8,861 bases of DNA from an uncultured Pseudodesulfovibrio sp. (GCA_947259235.1 CAMYLL010000087.1:1-8861); one strand, 5' to 3'. Counted from the first letter of the stretch, positions 1 to 6,986 are shown. Numbers and translations: made by a program. The notes: generated by a model from the letters alone, not told the origin.

Positions 1-2
1 AT

Positions 3-368
3 TATCTGGCCAAGGACGTCATGGAACTTGTCGAGAACGGTCCCATGTCGCCGACCCTGGCCGACGGCATCGACGACCTGACCGGGTTCTACAAGGACGT
101 TTGCCACGTGCAGGCCGCCCGCGCCGCTGGCGAAGTGGCCCGCATCTGTACCGAACTGGTTTACGGGTATAACGACTGCAAGTGCAGCGCTCCCGACGGC
201 CAGCTGGGCGACCAGTCCAAGTGCTCACGCGATGAACTGGTTCAGTTCCGTGAGCTCAAGGCCAAGGTGGACATGTGCATGGCCGGTTCGCGCAAGGCCA
301 GGGATCGAGCGGGCAACGCTCTGACCGAGGTCATGATTCCCGAGGCCCTGGACTACCCCATCGGCTAA
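3..368 (+). CDS. 3' end of an unrecognised cysteine-rich protein (5' end outside window)
   Basis: The frame is open from the first base of the window to the TAA at 366-368, so the gene very probably begins upstream. The ATG at 21 is preceded by AAGGA only four bases away, and the residues before it (Tyr-Leu-Ala-Lys-Asp-Val) read like continuing helical protein, so I treat it as internal. About 121 residues are visible, soluble and mostly alpha-helical in character, with no membrane segment. Counting from the internal Met, cysteines lie at 28, 43, 53, 55, 68 and 86, including a CxC pair within a Tyr-Asn-Asp-Cys-Lys-Cys stretch. That is many for a protein of this size and could mean metal binding or disulfides. 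I do not recognise the family. It is separated from the ETF operon by an intrinsic terminator, so it is probably not co-transcribed with it, although it could still be functionally related. Confidence 0.6.
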   Translation, partial: YLAKDVMELVENGPMSPTLADGIDDLTGFYKDVCHVQAARAAGEVARICTELVYGYNDCKCSAPDGQLGDQSKCSRDELVQFRELKAKVDMCMAGSRKARDRAGNALTEVMIPEALDYPIG

Positions 369-382
369 AAAATGAGAGCTAT

Positions 383-425
383 CCTGGGGGGAACCTTTTC
401 AAAAAGGGTTTCCCTCAGGTCTTTT
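383..425 (+). terminator. Intrinsic terminator after the first gene
   Basis: The arms 383-399 and 401-419 pair almost throughout: CCTG with CAGG, GGG with CCC and AACC with GGTT. Two G-U wobbles, one bulge and an A/T-rich tip complete the stem. The T-rich run TCTTTT (420-425) follows directly. It lies 15 bases after the stop codon of the upstream gene, the standard layout of a rho-independent terminator. It isolates the upstream gene from the ETF operon. Confidence 0.85.
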
Positions 426-639
426 CCCGGTAGTCTTTTGTTCCATTGCCGCCATGAAGACAGGGGGCGGCGAAAAGTGATACGAAGGCGCTCAAGGGGC
501 CGCAGCGGATGCGTCCTGAGTGAATTGATATGATACGCCGTGACCGGACCGCTTGAACTGAGACGGTGGTACGGCGATGTTTTCGCCACAATGATTCGGC
601 GGGTTCGGGCAGTCTTTTTCAGGAGACTTTCCGGTCGCT
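426..639 (+). promoter_or_regulatory. Leader/promoter region of the ETF operon
   Basis: This stretch has no convincing gene of its own. Because a terminator lies just before it, a promoter for the operon is expected here. The best -10-like element is TATGAT at 529-534 (five of six matches to TATAAT), inside a TGATATGATA direct repeat, but no good -35 lies 16-18 bases upstream, so an activator may be needed. A second weak option is TTGAAC at 553-558 with GATGTT at 576-581. A small perfect hairpin (GGCGA 573-577 / TCGCC 583-587) lies in the presumed 5' leader. I see no clear sigma54 -24/-12 pair. The exact start of transcription cannot be fixed from sequence. Confidence 0.35.
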
Positions 640-665
640 GGAGGCAACCATTGGAGACACCAATG
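640..665 (+). promoter_or_regulatory. Translation initiation region with start-codon hairpin and two possible starts
   Basis: Two ribosome-binding sites lie in tandem. GGAGG (640-644) is six bases before an in-frame TTG (651), and GGAG (653-656) is six bases before the ATG at 663. The two starts differ by only four residues. CATTGG (649-654) and CCAATG (660-665) are perfect inverted repeats around a five-base AGACA loop, so a six-pair stem would cover part of the second ribosome-binding site and the whole ATG. This could dampen translation or shift initiation to the TTG. Confidence 0.45.
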
Positions 666-2519
666 AGCGATACGACAGATACCCCCGAAGTTCCCCGTGC
701 CGAGATGGAGGCCGATATCGTCTGTGTCGGGTTCGGCCCTGCGGCGGGCGGGTTCCTGACCACGTTGACGCGCGGTCTGATGAACGAGGACGGAACCCCC
801 GTGGCCGAGAGCGCGGTCGTGCCCGGCATGCCGCCGCAGGTGATCTGTTACGAGCGCGCTGATGATATCGGGTTCGGCGTGTCCGGCGTGGTAACCAAGG
901 GGCGCGCTCTTAGGGCGTCCTTTCCAGACCTGGATCTGTCCCAGATTCCAATGGCCCACGAGGTGACCGACGAGAAGGTCCTTTACCTGCGCGACCCGGT
1001 GGGCGCGAGCCGCAGGCCTGCCGTGTTCAAGCTGGCGGACAAGGCCCTTGGGCGATGGATGGAAGACGACGCCTTCGAGCTGCCCTATGTCCCGCCGTTT
1101 CTTCAGAAGCACCCGGGCATGGTTTTTTCAATCGGCCAGCTCAACCAGTGGGTGGGCGGCAACCTGATGGGCACGGGCATGGCCCAGATATGGCCCGGCA
1201 GTCCGGTGGCCGAGCCGCTCATGGACGGCAGGGCCGTCACGGGCGTGCGCATGGCCGACCAGGGTGTGGAAAAGAATGGGACGCCCGGTCCCGGCTACAT
1301 GCCCGGCATGGACATGAAGGCCGCCCTGACCGTGGTGGCCGACGGCCCAGTGGGGCCTGTGGGCCAGCACCTGGACCGCGCTCTGGGACTGCCCGAGGGC
1401 AAGCACCAGCGCGAGTGGGCCGTGGGCATGAAGTGCGTGGTCGATCTGCCCGAGGGGTGCGACTGGCAGGCGGGGACGGTGCTGCACACCATCGGCTACC
1501 CCGAGCCCGAGATTTTCGGTTTTCTCTATGTCTATCCCGGCAACGTGGCGTCCCTTGGCATCTTTGTGCCTTCGTGGTTCGGCAACCCGGTGCGCACCGC
1601 CTATCGCTACATGCAGCACTGGATGCAGCATCCCTATCTCTGGAAGCGGCTCCAGGGCGGCACCATGCGCTCCGGGGGCGCGAAATCCCTTCAGGAATCG
1701 GGCAGGCGCGGCGCGCCTTTCCTGTGCGGCGACGGGTTCGCCCGCATCGGCGAGGGGTCCGGCTCCACCAATGTGCTCACCGGCTCCGGCGTTGACGAGG
1801 CGTGGGCCACTGGGGTGATGCTCGGCGAGTCCGTGCTCGAACTCATGAAGGAAGGCAAGCCGTACACCAGGGAAACTCTCGAAGCCACCTACGTGGCCAG
1901 ACGCCGCGCCTCCTGGGTGGAAGAGGAAGCGAAGGTGGCGGAGAAATCTCGCGACGGGTTCGTCTCGTCCGTGGTCAAGGGGTTCATCGGCATGGGCCTC
2001 ACCGGCCTGACCAACGGGCTGATAAACATGCCCGGCTCGCCAATAAAGCCCCAGGACCGCATCCCCACCATCGAGGAATATTACAAGGGCTACATCGCCG
2101 AGGGCGAGGTCCTGGAGATTCGTGCGGAGTGTGCCAGAAAGGGCACGTCCCTACACGACGCGCTCATGGACCGCGTGGGCTGGCCGCAGATTCCCCTGGA
2201 CGGCACGCTGCTCGTCTCGCATCAGGACGCGCTGCTCATGGGCGGCAAGGTCCAGGCCGCGCCGGGCTACGGCGACCATGTCCGGTTCGCGGACCCTTAC
2301 ACCTGTGAGGCGTGTCGGGAGCGGGTCTGCATTGAGGCGTGCTCCGGCCAGGCCATTTATACCAATCCCGAAGGCGGCGCTCCGCTCTTTGATCGTGAAA
2401 AATGCGTGCACTGCGGTGCGTGCATGTGGAATTGCAGCAAGTCCGACCTCAAGGACTCGGAGCGTACCAATGTGTGCTTCCGGGCAGGTTCCGGCGGGCT
2501 GCATTCCGTCGAGAATTAG
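663..2519 (+). CDS. ETF:quinone oxidoreductase-like flavoprotein with C-terminal ferredoxin domain
   Basis: The 618-residue product resembles electron-transfer-flavoprotein:(ubi)quinone oxidoreductase (ETF-QO/FixC family). That enzyme takes electrons from reduced ETF through FAD and a 4Fe-4S cluster and gives them to membrane quinone, here presumably menaquinone. An N-terminal dinucleotide-binding fold carries GFGPAAGG at 23-30. A second FAD-contact region around 372-390 (Gly-Ser-Gly-Val-Asp-Glu-Ala) matches the usual family position. There is no transmembrane helix, as expected for a peripheral membrane protein. The C-terminus (548-591) holds eight cysteines: 548, 551, 556, 560, 581, 584, 587 and 591. 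Cys560, 581, 584 and 587 correspond to the four ligands of classical ETF-QO; the rest suggest a second cluster. I chose the ATG at 663 because GGAG lies six bases upstream; the frame stays open back to 540, but that extension is arginine-rich and lacks a ribosome-binding site. First gene of the operon with etfB and etfA. A FixC-FixX-like fusion or another flavin reductase of the same fold are alternatives. Confidence 0.88.
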   Translation: MSDTTDTPEVPRAEMEADIVCVGFGPAAGGFLTTLTRGLMNEDGTPVAESAVVPGMPPQVICYERADDIGFGVSGVVTKGRALRASFPDLDLSQIPMAHEVTDEKVLYLRDPVGASRRPAVFKLADKALGRWMEDDAFELPYVPPFLQKHPGMVFSIGQLNQWVGGNLMGTGMAQIWPGSPVAEPLMDGRAVTGVRMADQGVEKNGTPGPGYMPGMDMKAALTVVADGPVGPVGQHLDRALGLPEGKHQREWAVGMKCVVDLPEGCDWQAGTVLHTIGYPEPEIFGFLYVYPGNVASLGIFVPSWFGNPVRTAYRYMQHWMQHPYLWKRLQGGTMRSGGAKSLQESGRRGAPFLCGDGFARIGEGSGSTNVLTGSGVDEAWATGVMLGESVLELMKEGKPYTRETLEATYVARRRASWVEEEAKVAEKSRDGFVSSVVKGFIGMGLTGLTNGLINMPGSPIKPQDRIPTIEEYYKGYIAEGEVLEIRAECARKGTSLHDALMDRVGWPQIPLDGTLLVSHQDALLMGGKVQAAPGYGDHVRFADPYTCEACRERVCIEACSGQAIYTNPEGGAPLFDREKCVHCGACMWNCSKSDLKDSERTNVCFRAGSGGLHSVEN

Positions 2520-2673
2520 GCTATACGCACATGGTCGCGCCGTGGAGGCGGGACCTTACGTCACCGCAGGGAGCGGGGCGGTTGATCCGCCCTCCGGCCA
2601 TGCGTGATTGCAACAGTCAGCGAGGCGGCCCCGCCGAGGCCCGGCCGCCGGATACATACCAAGGAGTTATTGA
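2520..2673 (+). promoter_or_regulatory. Spacer before etfB with two GC-rich hairpins
   Basis: This 154-bp gap is unusually long for the middle of an operon and has no gene. It holds a perfect six-pair hairpin, GGGCGG (2576-2581) / CCGCCC (2587-2592) with a five-base loop. A seven-pair inverted repeat, GGCGGCC (2624-2630) / GGCCGCC (2643-2649), ends 11 bases before the etfB ribosome-binding site. Neither is followed by a T run, so they are not intrinsic terminators. They could be mRNA processing or stability elements that set EtfBA levels apart from the oxidoreductase. AAGGAG at 2661-2666 is the etfB ribosome-binding site. I see no strong promoter here. Confidence 0.45.
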
Positions 2674-3480
2674 ATGAGTGAATTTCACATCGTGGTCTGC
2701 GGCAGCATAGTGCCCGACCCGCTGCAAACCCTCGCGCCCGTCGAGGCCCCCACCGGCTGGTCGCTCAAGAACGAGATGATGCTTCCCGCCGTGCTCGACC
2801 CCTGGGCGGGGCACGCCCTCTACGAGGCCGCCAATCTGGCGAAGAAACATCCCGGCAGCCGGGTCTGGCTCGTGAGCCTGGCTCCCAAGGCCAAGCTCCA
2901 GCAGGTGATGATGGCCGTCTCCCAGAAGGCGCCCTTCGAGCTGGTGGTGGCGGACGGCTCCGCTTCCGGCTTCACCGATAGCCATGAGACCGCCCGCGTG
3001 CTGGCCGAGACCATCAAGGGAATCGCCGGGCTGGAGACGTCCAAGATGCTGCTCTTCGGCGGCTGGCAGTCCGCCTCGCGCGGGTCCGGCGCGGTCATGC
3101 AGATGGTGGGCGAGATGCTCGGCGTGAGCGAGCAGTTCCAGGGCGTGGACAAGCTGACGGTCCACGACGACGGGGCCATTGAGGTCAAGGAACGCATCGA
3201 GGGCGGGTCCTATCAGAACTCGCTGGTTGACGGCGCGCCCGCCGTCTTCGGTTGGGCCACGGGCGAGCTGCCCGAGCCGCCGAACAATCCGCAGATCGGC
3301 ATGCAGAACATGCAGAAGAACATGCCCGCCCTGATGCAGGCCAAACCCGCCGACCTGTCCGGTACGACCATGAAGCTCGCTTCCGTGGCCGTGCCCCAGC
3401 AGCGCCGCGAGACGCGCGTGGTCAAGGACGCCCCGGTGGATGAGATGGCCAGAGAAATCGTCGAATGGCTCAAGTCGTAG
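2674..3480 (+). CDS. etfB: Electron transfer flavoprotein, beta subunit (divergent EtfB)
   Basis: The 268-residue protein is a divergent member of the ETF-beta (FixA) family, which pairs with EtfA and binds AMP or a second FAD. Family landmarks are in order. The N-terminal strand has Val-Pro-Asp at 13-15. Asp-Pro-Trp-Ala at 42-45 is equivalent to the usual Asn-Pro-Phe-Asp, followed by a helix. Residues 129-150 (Gly-Gly-Trp-Gln-Ser...Ser-Gly-Ala-Val) take the place of the classical nucleotide loop. VKERIEGG at 171-178 matches the ETF-beta signature region. Residues 217-224 (MPALMQAK) correspond to the recognition loop (LPNIMKAK in the mammalian protein) that docks onto acyl-CoA dehydrogenases; Met replaces the anchoring Leu. 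Methionines are dense at 210-221. The start is clear: AAGGAG seven bases before the ATG. It is followed by etfA after 16 bases, so the two subunits are surely co-expressed. Confidence 0.87.
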   Translation: MSEFHIVVCGSIVPDPLQTLAPVEAPTGWSLKNEMMLPAVLDPWAGHALYEAANLAKKHPGSRVWLVSLAPKAKLQQVMMAVSQKAPFELVVADGSASGFTDSHETARVLAETIKGIAGLETSKMLLFGGWQSASRGSGAVMQMVGEMLGVSEQFQGVDKLTVHDDGAIEVKERIEGGSYQNSLVDGAPAVFGWATGELPEPPNNPQIGMQNMQKNMPALMQAKPADLSGTTMKLASVAVPQQRRETRVVKDAPVDEMAREIVEWLKS

Positions 3481-3496
3481 CGAAGGAAAGTCTGAT

Positions 3497-4510
3497 ATGA
3501 GTAAAGTTCTTTATCTTGCACATACCGAATGTGACGGAACCCTGCACAAGTCCGCCCTTGAGACGTTGACTGCGGCCAAGGCGCTTGCCGAGGGCCTTGG
3601 CGGCGAACTGGCCGTGGGCATCATCGGCGCGGACGTGGCCGCTGCCGCCGACTCCGTGGCCGGGTGCGGCGCGAAGATCTATGGCGTTTCCGGCCCTGAT
3701 TTTGCCGATGCGCGCTATGCGTCCGATCTGGCCGCTGCCGAGGCCGTGGCCACGGCGTGTGGCGCCGAGATCGTCGTGGCCCCGGCCACCTCGCGCTTCA
3801 GCCGCGCCCTGCCGGGCCTGGCCGTGCGTCTTGGCGGCCGCGTGGACACGCACCTTTCGGGCCTTGCCGTGGCCGATGGCCAGCCTGTGGCCCGCCGTTG
3901 GTTCTATCGCCAGCGCATGGAGGGGACCCTGACCCGCAGCGAGCGGCCGTGGGTGCTGACCCTTGATTCCGGCATCGCCGAGCCCTTTGCGGGCGCGGGC
4001 AGCGCCGAGGTGGAGGCGCTGACCGTGGACGTCTCCGGCGTGCGCACCAAGGTGGCGGGCCTGGAGTGCCCGTCCGAAGACCAGCAGACCATCCGCCCGG
4101 ATGCACGCGTGCTCCTGGTGGCCGGTGCTGGTTGGACCAAGAAGCAGGCCGACGGCGCGGTCCATGTGGACGTGGCCGAAGAGACCATCCTCAATTTCCT
4201 CAACGCCACGAAAAGTTCCCTCGGTTCGTCCAAGTCCCTGGTGGATATCTCGGGCGAGGGCAACGCGGTCATCTCCTTTCTGACGCACATGCATCAGGTC
4301 GGCCAGACCGGCGCCTCGCCGCGTCATGCCAAGGGGCTTTCCACCTGCTGCCACGGCGAGGAACCTCATGTGGTCGGCTGGCGGTTCATCAGCGAACGCC
4401 GCGCCATCAACACCGACGCGGGGTGCGGCTGGGCCCAGGGCAAGTGCGACGTCCTCTATGTGGGCGACGCCTTCGAGATAATGAAAAAAGTCAACGAAAT
4501 GCTCGGCTAG
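3497..4510 (+). CDS. etfA: Electron transfer flavoprotein, alpha subunit (divergent EtfA)
   Basis: The 337-residue protein is an ETF-alpha (FixB) family member and should carry the electron-transferring FAD of the EtfBA dimer. The N-terminal domain (about 1-195) contains the family strand-helix region PATSRFSRALPGLAVRLG (95-112). The C-terminal FAD domain starts at 204 (VLLVAGAGW), has SLGSSKSLVD at 241-250 (usual AVGASRxxVD), retains QVGQTG at 267-272, and ends with AIN (303-305) and GD (323-324). The loop that normally reads GISGAIQH is CCHGEEPH (284-291) at exactly the same spacing, and the usual Gly-Arg-Gly at about 210 is Gly-Ala-Gly. So this is a clearly separate subfamily. The ATG at 3497 was chosen because AAGGA at 3483-3487 precedes it at nine bases; an in-frame upstream start at 3440 would overlap etfB and add a serine/arginine-rich tail unlike the family. 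Last gene of the operon. Confidence 0.87.
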   Translation: MSKVLYLAHTECDGTLHKSALETLTAAKALAEGLGGELAVGIIGADVAAAADSVAGCGAKIYGVSGPDFADARYASDLAAAEAVATACGAEIVVAPATSRFSRALPGLAVRLGGRVDTHLSGLAVADGQPVARRWFYRQRMEGTLTRSERPWVLTLDSGIAEPFAGAGSAEVEALTVDVSGVRTKVAGLECPSEDQQTIRPDARVLLVAGAGWTKKQADGAVHVDVAEETILNFLNATKSSLGSSKSLVDISGEGNAVISFLTHMHQVGQTGASPRHAKGLSTCCHGEEPHVVGWRFISERRAINTDAGCGWAQGKCDVLYVGDAFEIMKKVNEMLG

Positions 4511-4536
4511 CCTGCCGGGCGCTCCGGAAAGATTCA

Positions 4537-4567
4537 GGGTCGCTCCAAAGACGGGGCGGCCCTTTTT
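4537..4567 (+). terminator. Intrinsic terminator of the ETF operon
   Basis: The arms 4537-4546 and 4553-4562 form a ten-pair stem, eight Watson-Crick and two U-G wobbles, around a six-base AAAGAC loop, followed by TTTTT at 4563-4567. It begins 27 bases after the etfA stop. On the other strand the wobbles become A-C mismatches and no T run follows, so it should act mainly for the plus strand, although it lies just beyond the end of the convergent kinase gene. Confidence 0.88.
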
Positions 4568-4585
4568 GCGTTTCGAAATCAGGGG

Positions 4586-6874
4586 TCAGGTCGTGATGCG
4601 ATCCTTCATGTGGCGGGCGACGCATTGCAGGAGCGAGACCTTGCTCACAGGCTTTGCGAGATAGTCCGTGCAGCCGGAGGCGAGACTCTGGGTCTGGTCT
4701 TCCCGGAAGGCGTTGGCCGTCACCGCGATGATCGGGGTGGCCGCCATGGCGCGTTCCTGTTCCATGGCCCGTATCCGCCGGGTGGCTTCGTAGCCGTCCA
4801 TTTCCGGCATCTGGATATCCATGAGCACCATATCGTATTGGCCGGAGGCGAACATGTCCACGGCCTCGACTCCGTTGGCGGCAAAGTCCAGACGGCAAGC
4901 GGTGTTTCTGAAATAGAGTTCGATGAGGGCCTGGTTGCTGTCAGAGTCCTCTGCCACCAGGATCGAGCATTCCCGCTCGGACAGCAGGCCGGTTAGCGCA
5001 TCAACGCTGGTCGTAGGACGCGACGCGGGGACGGGCCGACGCTGTTCCACGGGAAAGTCGAGGGTGAAGGAAAACTGTGCCCCCTGACCCGGGGCGCTTT
5101 GAACCCGGATGGCTCCGCCCATAAGCTCCACCAGCCTGCGCGAGATCGCCAGGCCGAGGCCGGTTCCGCCGTATTGTCGCGTGGTGGACGTGTCGGCCTG
5201 GGTGAAGCGCAGGAATATCTGCTCCTGCGCTTCGGGCGGGATGCCTATGCCCGTGTCCGAGACCGTGAAGGTCAGACGGCCTGGCGGCGCGTTTCTGACA
5301 GGCTCGATAGTCAGGCGGACATTGCCCTGGCTGGTGAATTTCACACCGTTGTCGATGAGGTTCACCAGTACCTGGCGCAGGTGAATCGGGTCGCCCACGA
5401 ACCGCTCGGGTGTATCCGGGGCCAGTTCGAAGTGCAGTTCAAGCCCTTTTTGTCGGGCGCGTTCGGCCACGATCTCGCGTGTGCGGTCAAGGAACTCGTC
5501 CATGTCGATGGGCACGGCTTCGAGCTGCATCTCGCCCGCCTCGATCTTGGAGAGATCAAGGACGTCGTTGATTATTCCAAGGAGCATCTCGCCTGAGGAT
5601 TGCAGCACTTCGGTGTACTGCCTCTGGTTCTTCGTCTGTTCCGATTCAAGCAGGAGGTTGGCCATGCCGATGATGGCGTTCATGGGGGTACGAATCTCGT
5701 GGCTCATGCCAGCAAGAAACTCGCTCTTGGCCCGGTCGGCGGATTCCGCGCGTTCCTTGGCGAGGGCCAGTTCGCGCTCCGTCTCCCGGCGCACGCGCAC
5801 CTCGGATTCCAAAGCTTTGTTGGTGCTCTGCATCTCCTGGCTCTGTTGCGCCAGCTCTACCATCAGCGAGCCGGAGCGTTCCACAGCGCTGCGGATGGAG
5901 TCGAGTTCCTTGAGTCGTGCCGGGGGCAGATTCGGGTTTTTTTCACCTGCGGCGATTTTTTCAAGCCCCTGGACGTAGCGCAGGATGGGCAGGACGATGT
6001 CTCGCTGGGCAAAGTAGAGAAGTATTCCAAGGCCCAGGATCAGGGTTCCCATGGCCAGCGCTCCGGTGCTGATGACGTCGTCGGCCAGGCCTGCGATTGA
6101 GGTGAAGCGTTCCTCGGCGGTGATGGCGGAATTGATGGAGAGGTTGTCGGCCATCTGTTCCAGGGATTCGTTCACGCCACGCCAGAGCGTCGTGCAGGTT
6201 TCACCGATGGCAAGGGAGTCCTCGCGCAGTTGGAAGAACTCCCGGGCCGCCTGAAGGGCGTTGGCAGCCTGGGGCGGCACTGGTTCCGCCTGGGCCTGGG
6301 TCGTGAACTGCTGGCGCAACGCCGTGATCTCCTTACGGGTGGATGCCAGGTCCGCCCGGAAGAGCAGCTCGCCCAGCTCCCTGCCGTGGCGAAGACCGGC
6401 CAGCCCCTGGGCTCCTTCGCTTGCCGGGGCAAACTGTCTGAGCACCGCCTGACTGCGCAGGTCGAACTCCGTCTGTTGGTCCCGCAGTTGGGATATCTTG
6501 TCGATGTCCCTGAACGCGTTGATTACCTGGTGATTGATTCGCTCGTCATTTTCGAAGACCGAATCCTGGGAGAGGATGTGGGCGGCCAGTTTGAACTGGC
6601 GTCTGATTCGCTCGTCCTTCGATCGGTAGACCGTCTCGGCGAAGCGGCCGAGGCGTTCGAGGTTCACGGCGGTTCGCTGGCGGTCGAGGATGACGGGCAG
6701 CACGTCGTCGCGGGTGGCCGTGGCTGTTGTTGAGATGTCCGTCAATGAGCGGTGGATGACGAGTCCGATGATCAGGAGGCAGATGAGGGCCAGCAGGATG
6801 TAGGCCGCCACGGTGGGCACCAGTCCGGGCTTCATCCTCTGGTTTTCCGCCTGAGTGTCGTGTCTGGTATCCAT
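4586..6874 (-). CDS. Membrane-bound hybrid sensor histidine kinase (TorS-like layout)
   Basis: A 762-residue hybrid kinase. One transmembrane helix lies at about 19-41 and a second at about 269-290. The roughly 225-residue segment between them is largely helical and should be the periplasmic sensor; the layout recalls TorS-type helical-bundle sensors, but I cannot name the ligand. A HAMP-like linker (about 291-345) and coiled coil (about 345-385) lead to the HisKA domain with SHEIRTP (phospho-accepting His392), then an ATPase domain with the N box NLIDNGVKF (505-513), G1 DTGIGI (540-545) and G2 GTGLGL (570-575). A C-terminal receiver (about 636-755) has Glu642/Asp643, phospho-accepting Asp686 (MDIQMPEMDG), and Lys741. 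There is no HPt domain. The start is uncertain: the ATG at 6874 has no clear ribosome-binding site, and an alternative ATG at 6835 (Met14, with GAGG abutting it) would still leave the first helix intact. The adjacent ETF operon is convergent, not co-transcribed. Confidence 0.92.
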   Translation of the reverse strand: MDTRHDTQAENQRMKPGLVPTVAAYILLALICLLIIGLVIHRSLTDISTTATATRDDVLPVILDRQRTAVNLERLGRFAETVYRSKDERIRRQFKLAAHILSQDSVFENDERINHQVINAFRDIDKISQLRDQQTEFDLRSQAVLRQFAPASEGAQGLAGLRHGRELGELLFRADLASTRKEITALRQQFTTQAQAEPVPPQAANALQAAREFFQLREDSLAIGETCTTLWRGVNESLEQMADNLSINSAITAEERFTSIAGLADDVISTGALAMGTLILGLGILLYFAQRDIVLPILRYVQGLEKIAAGEKNPNLPPARLKELDSIRSAVERSGSLMVELAQQSQEMQSTNKALESEVRVRRETERELALAKERAESADRAKSEFLAGMSHEIRTPMNAIIGMANLLLESEQTKNQRQYTEVLQSSGEMLLGIINDVLDLSKIEAGEMQLEAVPIDMDEFLDRTREIVAERARQKGLELHFELAPDTPERFVGDPIHLRQVLVNLIDNGVKFTSQGNVRLTIEPVRNAPPGRLTFTVSDTGIGIPPEAQEQIFLRFTQADTSTTRQYGGTGLGLAISRRLVELMGGAIRVQSAPGQGAQFSFTLDFPVEQRRPVPASRPTTSVDALTGLLSERECSILVAEDSDSNQALIELYFRNTACRLDFAANGVEAVDMFASGQYDMVLMDIQMPEMDGYEATRRIRAMEQERAMAATPIIAVTANAFREDQTQSLASGCTDYLAKPVSKVSLLQCVARHMKDRITT

Positions 6875-6930
6875 GCTTTGGTGTGGTTTGCAGGGTTTGG
6901 TCTCAGTGCGGGGCTGGGTGTTGCTCTTGT

Positions 6931-6970
6931 CCGTGCCATCGTGTGCGGGAGTTTCAGCCGGTCGGCACGG
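6931..6970. repeat. Inverted repeat in the kinase leader
   Basis: CCGTGCC (6931-6937) and GGCACGG (6964-6970) are perfect seven-base inverted repeats 26 bases apart. They lie between the predicted promoter and the start of the membrane kinase gene, with a smaller GCCG/CGGC palindrome beside the second arm. It could be an operator or a leader hairpin, or chance in GC-rich DNA. Confidence 0.3.
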
Positions 6971-6986
6971 CGCGCATATATAATGA

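Noticed and set aside
540..662. GTG start at 540 giving a 41-residue N-terminal extension to the oxidoreductase
   Set aside because: No ribosome-binding site before it, the extension is Arg-rich and unlike the family, and the FAD motif would be pushed far from the N-terminus; good sites precede 651 and 663.
3440..3496. Earlier ATG for etfA overlapping etfB
   Set aside because: Added residues are Ser/Arg/Lys-rich with no family match, while the ATG at 3497 has a well-spaced ribosome-binding site.
3470..4369. Long minus-strand open frame (about 300 codons) opposite etfA, and similar ones opposite the oxidoreductase gene
   Set aside because: Composition is His/Gly/Arg/Ala-rich, typical of antisense frames in GC-rich codon-biased DNA; the sense strand encodes recognisable proteins.
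663..4510. A FixABCX-type electron-bifurcating complex
   Set aside because: The gene set is superficially similar, but EtfA/EtfB are divergent and a bifurcating flavin site cannot be shown from sequence reading alone; plain ETF plus quinone oxidoreductase is the safer call.
6979..6984. Perfect TATAAT on the plus strand
   Set aside because: No acceptable -35 at 16-18 bases upstream and no plus-strand gene downstream; the AT-rich patch is better explained by the minus-strand promoter next to it.
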